Notes: generated by a model not told the origin, from the sequence alone. 64,000 nucleotides of DNA from Lysinibacillus sp. ZYM-1 (GCF_001308875.1 NZ_KQ465112.1:1-64000); one strand, 5' to 3'. Shown: positions 1 to 7,569, counted from the stretch's first letter. Program-made: numbers and translations.

Positions 1-2
1 GT

Positions 3-1080
3 TTTCCTTTTTCTATGTCTTCAGTTATTTACACAAAATATTTTATACTCTCTTATGGTGACTTAGATGATGATTTTCTTGAAGCGATATTAATAAAAAA
101 GTTAACCGATAATATACAAAGTTTCTATAGAAAGCGAAGATGTAGAGATAAGATTTGTCCAGTCTTATAAAACAAACCAAGTTTTTCACAGAAATGTATG
201 TTTACATCAGTTGGTCGAGATACAAATAGTTCCTAAGAACCCAAAAGAAAAACAATGGTTTTTAGAAGTGCTTTCTAAACTCAAAGATTTGTTCACCTTA
301 TTAGTTGGAAGAAGAATAGGTACTTTAAGTTTGGAATTTATGCAAGGAAATCAACGAGCAGCATACTATAACTATGCTTATATCGATTTTAAGCACAATA
401 GTACATTAGACTTTAACCAATTGCTTATTCCTTATCAAACAGTGGGTAATTTTTTTGAGACTATTTTAGAAAAGTGGTTTTCATTAGTAGATAATCCAGC
501 TCAATATGGAATTATAAAATTGCTGATATCTAACTTTTATTTGGCGCAATTTTCAGAGACTATTTTTTAAAATTATATGCAAGGTATAGAAGGGTATCAT
601 AGAATGATGTATAGCACAGGGTACATTTCTGAGAAGGAATTTAGACCATACAGGAAGAGTATTTCTAATTTTATAAATAATTTAGATTTAGATAGCTGTT
701 TAAAAAACTCTATAAAAGAGAGATTAACCCATAGTTATGAGTATTCATTACAAAAAAGGTTATCTGATTCCATTTTTAGTATTGATAAATGTATTTGGGA
801 ATTATTCTTTAGTACGGAAGAGGAAGTAGAGCAATTTATACAAGATATTAAAAAGGCGAGGAATAATTTAACACACCCCAATGATCAAAAAACCACTAAT
901 GATAGTTTAAATTGTTTTATAAATTATAACAGGATATTAAAAGTTATATTTATGTGTATCCTATTTAAAGAACTTGGTATTACCGAAGAGATTATAAGGG
1001 ATTGTTTATTAAATGATGGAGAATACAGTTGGTTTATGCCAAATAAACCTGAAAGGAATTTTGAACTTCCTAACATATAA
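3..1080 (+). pseudogene. Broken HEPN-domain (ApeA-like) gene, 5' end outside window
   Basis: The gene is read in pieces. Frame 3 is open from the left edge to a stop at 168-170. Frame 1 is open from about 106 to a TAA at 568-570 and continues in the same frame to 1080. The last part (167 codons from 577) contains KKARNNLTHP, so Arg and His are four residues apart (nt 859-876), the Rx4-6H signature of HEPN RNases. It also has the MQGIEGYHR helix typical of the C-terminal HEPN of ApeA-type abortive-infection proteins. Changing the TAA at 568 to TTA (Leu) would restore one continuous reading through that helix, so I infer a nonsense mutation plus a frameshift near 110-165. The HEPN signature is seen; the ApeA family assignment is from memory and moderate. 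A two-gene reading is possible but less likely. Confidence 0.55.
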
Positions 1081-1117
1081 ATAACGAGGTCGAATAATAA
1101 GAGCGCCAAGCATTATG

Positions 1118-1354
1118 CTAGAGCGCTTTTTCTTCGTCTACTTCTACAAAATCAATTATCTCAGTTATATCCTCAATCCCCAAAGTCTCAGCGATCCTCT
1201 CGATATGTCCAAAGTTGATATTTCTTCTCTTACCGTTATTCAATTCGCTTAGTGCTGCGTGTCTTATATCGCATTTCTCCGCTAACTTTCTCAATGAGCC
1301 GACCTTGTACTTTTCAATAATGTAATCAATCTTAACAACTACTTGCTTAGCCAT
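1118..1354 (-). CDS. Small Xre-family transcriptional repressor
   Basis: This 78-residue protein is a single helix-turn-helix domain. Residues 5-65 show the Xre/Cro pattern (SLRKLAEKCDIRHAALSELNNGKR as recognition region, then IERIAETLGIEDITEII), similar to YozG-type HTH_26 proteins. A short acidic tail follows. An AGGAGG site lies about 8 bases before the ATG, which supports the start. It is divergent from the small gene at 1467, and the shared spacer holds two copies of a palindromic motif overlapping the forward promoter. I infer that it represses that promoter and perhaps its own. Its size and setting are typical of phage or integrative-element regulators. Confidence 0.85.
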   Translation of the reverse strand: MAKQVVVKIDYIIEKYKVGSLRKLAEKCDIRHAALSELNNGKRRNINFGHIERIAETLGIEDITEIIDFVEVDEEKAL

Positions 1355-1377
1355 TTAAAATTCCTCCTAAAACACAC

Positions 1378-1437
1378 TTGACGTTACGCAATAGCGTACC
1401 ATATAATGATAACAGAAGTGGTACTTGTAAGCGTACC
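1378..1437 (+). promoter_or_regulatory. SigA-type promoter with two Xre-like operators
   Basis: TTGACG (1378-1383) and TATAAT (1402-1407) are 18 bases apart and point at the gene at 1467. The spacer holds TACGCAATAGCGTA (1385-1398), a perfect TACGC/GCGTA inverted repeat. A second half-matching copy, TACTTGTAAGCGTA, lies at 1422-1435, 37 bp further on. Binding at the first would block RNA polymerase. Binding by the divergent Xre protein is inferred from position only. Confidence 0.65.
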
Positions 1438-1466
1438 GAAAGTAAAAATTAATGGGAGGTTGTTAT

Positions 1467-1724
1467 ATGATTACTCAAATGCAAATTTTCGAAATTGAGC
1501 CAGGTTATTCGTATGTTGTAGAAAGAACTCAGATTATTGAAGGTGTATATCTAGAAGTCTTTAAGCAACCAGGATACGAAGATGATGCGATTTTGTATAT
1601 CGGTGATAATGAGATTTTATTTAAGTGGGATGATGAAGCACGCTCTATCTTCTCCGAATTGGATGCAGCAGAACCTATCGAATTGCTAGCGATCCTTGCG
1701 CAATCACCGAAAGTATCAGCTTAA
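1467..1724 (+). CDS. Small acidic protein of unknown function
   Basis: This 85-residue protein is rich in Glu and Asp, with alternating hydrophobic positions suggestive of beta strands (residues 3-60) and an amphipathic C-terminal helix. I recognise no family. The frame also has an ATG at 1452, but that codon overlaps the GGGAGG ribosome site (1453-1458), so the ATG at 1467 is the better start. It is transcribed from the promoter at 1378 and is probably the target of the divergent Xre repressor. Its transcript would run on into the row of hairpins beginning 4 bases after the stop codon, so the protein and the structured RNA may form one unit. Confidence 0.6.
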   Translation: MITQMQIFEIEPGYSYVVERTQIIEGVYLEVFKQPGYEDDAILYIGDNEILFKWDDEARSIFSELDAAEPIELLAILAQSPKVSA

Positions 1725-1727
1725 ACT

Positions 1728-1890
1728 GAATCATACTCGCGCCAACGAGTTGATGCGTCCGTTTTGCGCCAACATTACGGGCAATATACATGCTATTGTC
1801 AGCACCAACTGGCTTTAGCAAACATATACGAATGATCATTGCGCCAACAATGGTCGTTGAAAGCTAGGTGCGCCAACGCCTAGCTTTTCT
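1728..1890 (+). ncRNA. Array of five hairpins sharing the loop GCRCCAAC
   Basis: Five consecutive stem-loops each present an 8-base loop: GCGCCAAC at 1739-1746, 1766-1773, 1841-1848 and 1870-1877, and GCACCAAC at 1802-1809. The stems differ in sequence but pair. They are ATCA-t-ACTC/GAGTTGAT; GTCCGT/ACGGGC with an open region next to the loop; TGCTA-tt-GTCA/TGGC-tt-TAGCA; a 10-bp stem at 1831-1840/1849-1858 with two G-U pairs; and a 9-10-bp stem at 1860-1869/1878-1887. The last is followed by TTCT and could end transcription. A constant loop on varying stems implies selection on an RNA (or cruciform DNA) structure. The strand is inferred from the upstream gene. I know no family that matches. 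Confidence 0.6.
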
Positions 1891-1933
1891 AATCTTATTA
1901 CCAGAGTATCCGTTAATGGAATAGAAAAATCCA

Positions 1934-2266
1934 TCATAAATATTGAAGAATTAAATTATATAATGCTATGGAAAGCCCTAAAATACTAGCTTTCATTTTA
2001 GCTGGATGATTTCTTTCACTTCGAAACAAGTAAAAGAATACTACTATAAATCCTAAAGGAATCCAAAGCTGAAAGATACCATCTTTTGTGCTGCGAGAAA
2101 AGATTGGAGCAATGTAAGTACTAATTAGAAAGTATAAGTAAATAGTAAAACGTCTTGTTTCTAATTGCTTGCTCCACTTTACTAAAAGAAAAATAATGAT
2201 TATCGCAATAATCGTAATATGTAAGGGTGGTAGAAAAATAGAACCGCCACCAAATTTAAATTCCAC
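1934..2266 (-). CDS. Small integral membrane protein, unknown
   Basis: This 110-residue protein has four predicted membrane segments (about residues 14-30, 42-56, 66-83 and 91-107) separated by short basic loops such as KWSKQLETRR and FRSERNHPAK. The start is GTG at 2264-2266, supported by an AAAGGAGGG site 8 bases upstream. No family is recognised. It lies on the strand opposite to its neighbours within the accessory strip, and nothing around it indicates a function. Confidence 0.6.
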   Translation of the reverse strand: MEFKFGGGSIFLPPLHITIIAIIIIFLLVKWSKQLETRRFTIYLYFLISTYIAPIFSRSTKDGIFQLWIPLGFIVVFFYLFRSERNHPAKMKASILGLSIALYNLILQYL

Positions 2267-2319
2267 TATGTATTCCCTCCTTTATTATAGTATATCACCA
2301 TTTATAGTAAAAATTGTGT

Positions 2320-3135
2320 TTTTTAAGGGAATCCCGTCCAGAAAGGCGTTTGAGTTCGGGTATATATAGTAGGGAGTTTATCGCCTTCATTTCGCCTTAA
2401 TAAACGTGGCTAAAAACAGTTTTAAATCGTAAGTCGACGTATTTATCAACCGAAGACTATAACGCCTAAAACAAAGGTGAATTTACGAACTTACTTCTTA
2501 CTATATGACGGTTTTCATGTTGCAGCGTGAGGACCGTTATTTTTTAAAATTACGATATAGTTAGTGGGTATTTAGACTTGTTTTATGAGTAAAGTGTGCG
2601 GAATTCAAAATTTATCTATATTAGTCAAGTAAGGAGGTTTTAAACAATGGTTGATTTATTTTTCTTGAAAGTGTGCGAAACGGAAATTTTATGTATATAA
2701 GTCAGTAGGTAGCGATTTAAAAGTGTTAACAGAATTTGATTTTACAGACCAATGTAAGTAGGTGAAATTATTTTGTAGAAGTTGTCCCAAAAACAGAGGC
2801 TTTAGTGTGCAGTATATAGTAGAACGAAAATTTTATAAAAAGTGATATCGATTTTTGATTTTAATTCCCTATGTAAAGTGAAGGAAGAAAATTATCAAAA
2901 ACATGTCCGAAACCGAATTTTCATTCGGGTATACAAAGTAGGAGGCAAATTTTTATCGGAAGTGTTAATGAAATTAATTTTTATTCGCAAATATGATAGT
3001 AGGAGATTCAATTTCAACTTTTTTTCAAAAAGTGATATCAAATCGGATGTTTTAGTGTGCTATATAGAGTAGCTAAGTTTTTATGAGGAGTGATATCAAA
3101 AATATCTTTTTACCGAGGAGTATGTAGTAGGAGGC
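2320..3135 (+). repeat. Degenerate ~60-bp tandem array (about 10 units)
   Basis: Units run from AAGTGTKATCNAAA through an A/T stretch containing ATTTT and (C/G)GGTATATA to AGTAGGAGG. The AGTAGG-like ends fall near 2369, 2630, 2703, 2756, 2817, 2875, 2938, 2998, 3068 and 3127. After the gap between the first two, spacings are 53-73 bp with a mean of about 62. The next step of that size reaches the real ribosome site (AAAGGAGAG, about 3186-3194) of the gene at 3203. The copies share short blocks but are strongly diverged. No significant ORF is present. The role is unknown. It may be decayed minigenes, since a GTG often follows each AGGAGG by about 15-20 bases, or a protein-binding array. Confidence 0.5.
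2508..2545 (+). terminator. Intrinsic terminator
   Basis: A 10-bp stem with two G-U pairs (2508-2517/2528-2537, ACGGTTTTCA with TGAGGACCGT) and a 10-base loop is followed by ATTTTTT. No intact gene precedes it on this strand, so it may be left over from a deleted unit. The 240 bases before it (2267-2507) show no gene. Confidence 0.6.
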
Positions 3136-3202
3136 AATTCCGTCGATCAATCGGCAATTCATATACCAAATAAAAACTAATTTACTAAAGGAGAGATTTT
3201 TT

Positions 3203-4000
3203 ATGACACAAACATTAAACCGCATATTCAATGAGGAGAAAGAAAGCTATTTATATTACAACGAGGCTTTATTGAGTAACAACGTAATTATCAAACAATC
3301 AACATTTGAAACTGACGAAGGTTTTCAAACGATAATCGACGTGCTTCATTATAACGATATGGATGCTGTTCAATACACGATATATTGGAGCAATCCATTA
3401 GCAGCGATTCAAGTTTATCAAATTGTTAAGGATATTCATGCGTTATACATCGAAAATACGTTAGGTGATTTCCTGCAATTGATGTACGACTTTGTTTGGG
3501 ATACGATCGTCGGTCCGTTTGTAGCATTCCTAGCCGGAGGATTTACGCAAGCATTCGGAGCAGCTACGGAAATTGTTAACGCATTGTCACCAGTGTTCGA
3601 AAAGGTTGGCGGATGGATTAGCAAGGCGGCGGGCTACCTACGAGAGTTCACTAGTATTCTCGGCAAGGTAAAGGTTCCTGATTGGATCGGTAATATCGGT
3701 TCCGGTGCCGTTAGTTGGGCGAAGAAATTGCTGCCTGGCAAGAGTGACGGAGCCGCTAAATCGCACTATAGCGGAATCAGTGAAGTTCCTTACAATTCGT
3801 ATTATGCGAGATTGCATAAGGGGGAACGCGTTCTTACTGCGCAAGAGAATAAATCATACGATCAAGGCAACGGCAGCAGTTCGGGAGGCGGTGTCGTTAT
3901 CACTGGCAACAACTTCACAGTACGTGAAGAAGCTGACATCGAAAAGATTGCGTATGGGCTAGCGAAATTAATCGAAAGGGAGAGGATGCAACGTGGCTAA
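3203..4000 (+). CDS. Phage tape-measure protein C-terminus on an unrelated N-terminal domain
   Basis: The 265 residues split in two. About 90-265 match the C-terminal end of Bacillus phage tail tape-measure proteins: a hydrophobic region (WDTIVGPFVAFLAGGFTQAF), then ISEVPYNSYYARLHKGERVLT, a Gly/Ser linker, and NNFTVREEADIEKIAYGLAKLIERE. Residues 1-88 are a polar domain that I do not recognise and that is not tape-measure-like. Full tape-measure proteins are several times longer, so this is an internal-deletion or recombination product. AAAGGAGAG sits 8 bases before the ATG. It marks the strip as a decayed prophage. Whether it is expressed is unknown. Confidence 0.65.
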   Translation: MTQTLNRIFNEEKESYLYYNEALLSNNVIIKQSTFETDEGFQTIIDVLHYNDMDAVQYTIYWSNPLAAIQVYQIVKDIHALYIENTLGDFLQLMYDFVWDTIVGPFVAFLAGGFTQAFGAATEIVNALSPVFEKVGGWISKAAGYLREFTSILGKVKVPDWIGNIGSGAVSWAKKLLPGKSDGAAKSHYSGISEVPYNSYYARLHKGERVLTAQENKSYDQGNGSSSGGGVVITGNNFTVREEADIEKIAYGLAKLIERERMQRG

Positions 4001-4113
4001 GAGTACTATAGGATTATAAAAACAAACGGGTAGGCATCGGCTTTTATAGTGGTGCTTGTCGTCTTTTTTTGTGCCCAATTGCGTAAGAACTAAATATATA
4101 AAGGAGAGACGTT

Positions 4114-4500
4114 ATGTACGATCGATTAATCGTAGGGCAGCGCAATGTTAAGCCGTATCTTGTAAGTGATAAAAACATCCCCAGGTTACGAGAAAAATTT
4201 AACGGAAAAGAAAAGAAGGTACGGGCGGTTGTCCTTCTAGCGCAGAATAGCGGTTATATAAAGATGGAAGAAGTGGCGTTCCTATGTAAAATTACGCGCA
4301 TGACATTATATCGCTGGCGTACGCAGGATAAGACGTTTCAAAAGGAGTGCGATAGGTTGCTCGATAAGGCGTTTAAACATACGAGAAATGAGTACAATAG
4401 AATAACGCGACGTCGAGTGTTTTCATTAGCGGAATTATGCGGAGGATGGTACGGGTATCGTAACTTGGAGGATATAATCTACGATTTACCGCTATTATAA
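4114..4500 (+). CDS. Phage-type helix-turn-helix protein (phBC6A51-like)
   Basis: This is a 128-residue basic protein. Residues 43-75 form an HTH (VAFLCKITRMTLYRWRTQDKTF) of the kind found in small-terminase-like or phBC6A51-family phage proteins. A Lys/Arg-rich helix follows (residues 85-107, with NRITRRR). AAAGGAGAG precedes the ATG by about 7 bases. It follows the tape-measure remnant after 113 bp and precedes the recombinase, so it probably belongs to the same former phage. Its role (packaging initiation or regulation) is inferred from family resemblance only. Confidence 0.6.
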   Translation: MYDRLIVGQRNVKPYLVSDKNIPRLREKFNGKEKKVRAVVLLAQNSGYIKMEEVAFLCKITRMTLYRWRTQDKTFQKECDRLLDKAFKHTRNEYNRITRRRVFSLAELCGGWYGYRNLEDIIYDLPLL

Positions 4501-4763
4501 AATGTTACATTTTTACTCTTTTGAGAACTTTTTAGGGCGCAAAATATCGGGTAGACACCTTTTATGGACGTGCCCTTAAAACACTTTGGGATCACATTAC
4601 TTTGCAAAATACGTTAGTTTTGCGTTACATATAATAGAAGAAACTCGGATTTGATACGATTTACATAAGTAAGATGACGTAATGTTAACGCAGATTACAG
4701 GGGCAGAGAGTCAGATTGGACGGGGCGGTCTGAAACTTGAGGGGTTTAGGTATGACGCTATTT
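4501..4763 (+). other. Gene-free spacer before the recombinase
   Basis: I find no ORF or phage-gene fragment here. There is an isolated TATAAT at 4631-4636 without a convincing -35 box, and a G-rich stretch at about 4698-4746 with no recognised structure. Confidence 0.3.
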
Positions 4764-4852
4764 CGTTATCAAAACTTAACAGTATTGACAAAGTTTTGCC
4801 GATGCGATAGTATAGCCTTATAAACGTTATCAAAACTTATTATCAAAAGTTA
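4764..4852 (+). promoter_or_regulatory. res-like site overlapping recombinase promoter
   Basis: CGTTATCAAAACTTA occurs twice, at 4764-4778 and 4825-4839, with a near copy TTATCAAAAGTTA at 4840-4852. CAAAACTT (4770-4777) and AAGTTTTG (4791-4798) form an inverted repeat of about 29 bp, the size of a resolvase subsite. TTGACA (4785-4790) and TAGTAT (4808-4813), 17 bases apart, lie inside it, so recombinase bound here would repress its own gene. This layout is the one known for Tn3-type resolvase res sites. Confidence 0.6.
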
Positions 4853-4863
4853 GGGGCGATATA

Positions 4864-5439
4864 ATGGCTAAATACGGGTATGCTCGAGTGTCAACAGTAG
4901 CGCAAGATTTAGAGTCGCAAATCCAGTTGTTAGAATCGGAAGGCTGTACGCAAATCTATAAAGAGAAGTTTACGGGGACTAAGACGGATCGACCTGTATT
5001 TAATGAAGTTATGGCGTTGTTAACGGAAGGTGATACGTTAGTAGTAACGAAACTAGACCGATTAGCACGTAACACTAGAGAAGGTATCGATGTTGTCGAG
5101 GCGTTATTCGAGCGTGGTGTACGCGTGCATGTACTTAACGTAGGACTATTAGAGAATACGACTATGGGACGCTTCTTCCTTACTACGCTATTGGCAGTAG
5201 CTGAGATGGAGCGTAATCTAATTATAGAGCGAACGCAAGAAGGCAAAGCAATTGCAAAGCAGTGCGAAGACTTTCGAGAAGGTAGACCGAAGAAATTCGA
5301 TAAGAAACATTTAGACAACGCGATGCAGCTATTGAAATCTAATAGTTATAAAGAAGTCGAAGCAAAGACGGGAATTTCAGTCGCAACTTTGGCGAGAGAA
5401 AGAAGAAAACGAAAAGCAAACGAATTAATTAACGATTGA
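4864..5439 (+). CDS. Serine recombinase (resolvase/invertase family)
   Basis: This 191-residue small serine recombinase resembles Tn3-type resolvases and DNA invertases. YARVST holds the catalytic Ser10. [11 protein letters not shown] supplies the arginines Arg66 and Arg69, and residues 111-127 ([17 protein letters not shown]) form the dimer/E helix. Residues about 150-185 are a C-terminal HTH ([22 protein letters not shown]). All key residues are present, so it looks active. GGGGCG precedes the ATG. The res-like repeats directly upstream suggest autoregulated site-specific recombination, either resolution of an element or phage-borne. No transposase was found nearby. Confidence 0.92.
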   Translation: MAKYGYARVSTVAQDLESQIQLLESEGCTQIYKEKFTGTKTDRPVFNEVMALLTEGDTLVVTKLDRLARNTREGIDVVEALFERGVRVHVLNVGLLENTTMGRFFLTTLLAVAEMERNLIIERTQEGKAIAKQCEDFREGRPKKFDKKHLDNAMQLLKSNSYKEVEAKTGISVATLARERRKRKANELIND

Positions 5440-5468
5440 GCAAACGTTGCTTGATCGTTCTTTTTTTG
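5431..5468 (+). terminator. Terminator of the recombinase gene
   Basis: AACGAT-tg-AGCAA pairs with TTGCT-tg-ATCGTT around a 3-base loop, followed by CTTTTTTT. It overlaps the end of the coding region. The following 240 bases hold a GC-richer stretch (about 5470-5545) of unknown nature and no gene. Confidence 0.8.
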
Positions 5469-5710
5469 CGTTGAAATTGCGTGACCCCAGAGCCCTTTGT
5501 TCTAACAGGCGCTTTCTGCTGTTCGGACCTTGCGCACAACTTTTTTTCGTTTTGAAAAAATAATGGATAATTTTACAAAATATTGTTACTATCAACTAAC
5601 GGGGCAGGTTAGTATATTATTAACCTATAATGTAATCTTTTTCCAGTATTAGTGAAATATACGTTACTATTATTTAAAGTATAACTTTTAATGGGAAAGG
5701 AGTTTTAAAG

Positions 5711-6871
5711 GTGAAAAAAGAGAGTGATCATTTATATTTCATCGATAATATAAAAATAGCTTTAATTATGCTTGTAGTAGCTCACCATGCTGGACAAGCC
5801 TATGGACCAGGTGGTTGGTGGTATTTTTTGGATGATAAATCTATCAACTGGTTGGGCAAATTTTTCTCTGTAAATGCAGCATTCTTTATGAGTATGTTTT
5901 TCTTTTTATCAGCCTATTTTCTCCCTCAATCAATCGCGAGAAAAGGGCCGAAACGGTTTTTAAAAGAACGTCTAATTAGAATTGGTATTCCATTACTACT
6001 GGGATTTCTCGTGATAATTCCTATTCTGATGTATTTATATTACATTAATTTTAGAGATTATGAACCCATCTCATTTTTTTCTTACTATGTTAATATATTT
6101 TTTGGACTTGGTAATAAACCCCTGAATTGGTCTGGGCCCTCATGGCCAGATATGCAATTTGGCCATTTATGGTTTTTAGAGCATTTACTTGTGTATGCGG
6201 TTGTGTTTTCAGTCTGGACCTTCTTTACATCTAAGAAATCCACAAAAGAATACGATGGAAACATTAAGGTTTATCAGATTCTCTCCCTCTGGTTGGTCGT
6301 TAGTTTAGTGACTTTCACTACAAGGATATGGTTTCCTATTGATTATTGGACAGGTTTCTTAGGATTTATTCAAACAGAATTTGCACATGTACCACAGTAT
6401 GTGAGTTTCTTCTGCTTAGGCATTATAGCCTATCATCGCAAATGGTTTATAACTATGAGTACGAGAGCAGGATACAACTGGCTTATTATTGGGGTATCAA
6501 TAGTAATTATTTTGTATTTTGGAGGAAATACGATAGATCTTTTTCTTTTAAAGGGTGGACAAAACTTCGGTTCGTTGGCTCGATCATTAATTGAGACGTT
6601 ACTGTGTATTTCGCTTGTCATCGGTCTTCTAATTTTATTTAGAGAAAAAATAAACGGCACTAATCGTTGGTCTAAGATGTTATCAAACAATGTATTTGTT
6701 GTTTATTTCATCCATGTCCCAGTAGTTGTCTTCCTTCAATATACATTGAATGACCTACCAATATCAGTCTGGACTAAATTTCTTATGACAGCATTTTTAG
6801 GAATCATTCTAAGTTTTTTGCTAAGTCATTTTGTATGGCGAAAGATTCCATACCTCAAAAAAATGATGTGA
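5711..6871 (+). CDS. Membrane acyltransferase, acyltransferase-3 (MdoC/OpgC-like) family
   Basis: The 386 residues include about ten membrane segments. Motifs fit the acyltransferase-3 family: FIDNIKIALIMLVVAHHAGQAYG near the N-terminus (catalytic-type His at about residue 25), FFFLSAYFLPQS at about 65-76, RLIRIGIPLLLGF at about 92, and GHLWFLEHLLVYA at about 152-164, as in MdoC-like glucan or surface-polymer modifying enzymes. These enzymes move acyl groups across or at the cytoplasmic membrane; the substrate cannot be told. GTG at 5711 follows AAAGGAG. A terminator follows directly. It stands alone among phage remnants, so it could be a cargo gene. Confidence 0.85.
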   Translation: MKKESDHLYFIDNIKIALIMLVVAHHAGQAYGPGGWWYFLDDKSINWLGKFFSVNAAFFMSMFFFLSAYFLPQSIARKGPKRFLKERLIRIGIPLLLGFLVIIPILMYLYYINFRDYEPISFFSYYVNIFFGLGNKPLNWSGPSWPDMQFGHLWFLEHLLVYAVVFSVWTFFTSKKSTKEYDGNIKVYQILSLWLVVSLVTFTTRIWFPIDYWTGFLGFIQTEFAHVPQYVSFFCLGIIAYHRKWFITMSTRAGYNWLIIGVSIVIILYFGGNTIDLFLLKGGQNFGSLARSLIETLLCISLVIGLLILFREKINGTNRWSKMLSNNVFVVYFIHVPVVVFLQYTLNDLPISVWTKFLMTAFLGIILSFLLSHFVWRKIPYLKKMM

Positions 6872-6878
6872 AAAATGA

Positions 6879-6907
6879 AAAAGCCAGCAATAATGCTGGC
6901 TTTTGTC
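6879..6907 (+). terminator. Terminator after the acyltransferase
   Basis: AAAAGCCAGC (6879-6888) pairs perfectly with GCTGGCTTTT (6895-6904) around a 6-base loop. Because both flanks are A- and T-rich it could work in both directions. Confidence 0.85.
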
Positions 6908-7003
6908 TTAGTAGGATAATGATGTGTCATAAAAATAATGATTCTTGTTCAGCTAACGGGGTGCTTTAGTTTAATATTAGAGCTGTTTTTTGACCTCGGG
7001 CGG

Positions 7004-7183
7004 TTAATATTCAGCGCTGTCAGAAGCATCGAGAATCGCTGAATCGGATAGTTGGCCGTCTTGAGTCGTCTGAATGAAGTTTTTAACGTAGAACTGACGC
7101 AAAGTTAAATTGTACTCTCCGCGAATATAACGGTTGTTATAGAAGAATAGATCATATCGTCGACGGAAAATTGACGCTGAGTC
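7004..7183 (-). pseudogene. C-terminal remnant of an unknown (phage?) protein
   Basis: An open minus-strand frame of 59 codons ends at 7004-7006. It has no start codon; an in-frame stop lies just upstream at 7184-7186. Its composition looks like real protein (IFRRRYDLFFYNNRYIRGEY, then LTLRQFYVKNFIQTTQDGQL), with good codon usage. I read it as the surviving tail of a deleted gene. I cannot name the family. The rest of the 6908-7263 spacer shows nothing else. Confidence 0.4.
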
Positions 7184-7263
7184 TTAGAGCCGCAAGGGTT
7201 TGACTGATTTTACCACTAGAATTATATTTACTGGTGATGTAGGCTAATTGTAGCGCTAATAAA

Positions 7264-7281
7264 TTTAACATCGATGTTAAA
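7264..7281. promoter_or_regulatory. 18-bp perfect palindrome, likely operator
   Basis: TTTAACATCGATGTTAAA is a perfect palindrome immediately before the CGGAGAG ribosome site and ATG (7294) of a small HTH gene. It fits an autoregulatory operator. As RNA it could also hide the ribosome site. Confidence 0.5.
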
Positions 7282-7293
7282 ATCGGAGAGAAA

Positions 7294-7569
7294 ATGAATA
7301 CTAAAGCTATGTATGAAAAGACTGGGGTAAGTGAGCGTACAATTCAAAACCATATGAAAGAAGTACGTTACTTTATTCCGGGTTTTGCAATGAATCGCCG
7401 TGGGAACAATTATTTTACGCCGTTAGAGGCAGAAGCGTATTATGTTATGATTAGAATTATCGAGGAAACTAATAACGTTAAATTTGGGATTCGGGCATTA
7501 ATAGAGTATATGGAGAGACAGCGAGTTTTGGCCCGTATTAATACAATTGTTAATAATGATCCATTTTAA
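7294..7569 (+). CDS. Small HTH protein, MerR-like fold, phage-associated
   Basis: This is a 91-residue protein. Residues 4-25 (MYEKTGVSERTIQNHMKEVRYF) form a helix-turn-helix and residues 30-70 look like the MerR-type wing and helix (FTPLEAEAYYVMIRIIEE). It has no effector domain, as in excisionase or phage regulator proteins. CGGAGAG precedes the ATG by 3-4 bases. The perfect palindrome just upstream is a plausible binding site. Function is inferred from the fold only. Confidence 0.6.
   Translation: MNTKAMYEKTGVSERTIQNHMKEVRYFIPGFAMNRRGNNYFTPLEAEAYYVMIRIIEETNNVKFGIRALIEYMERQRVLARINTIVNNDPF

Noticed and set aside
1728-1890. CRISPR-like array
   Set aside because: The repeated part is only 8 bases and the flanks pair with each other; there are no spacers or cas genes.
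2169-2369. 66-codon forward ORF opposite the small membrane protein
   Set aside because: Mostly antisense to the 1934-2266 gene, which has the better ribosome site and membrane-protein pattern.
2842-3072. 76-codon forward ORF inside the 60-bp array
   Set aside because: It spans four diverged repeat units, has poor codon pattern and no family resemblance; other units lack the frame. Explained by the repeat array.
5470-5545. Transposon end or ncRNA after the recombinase terminator
   Set aside because: A GC-richer stretch with a weak CAG/CTG stem but no matching inverted copy or transposase in the window.
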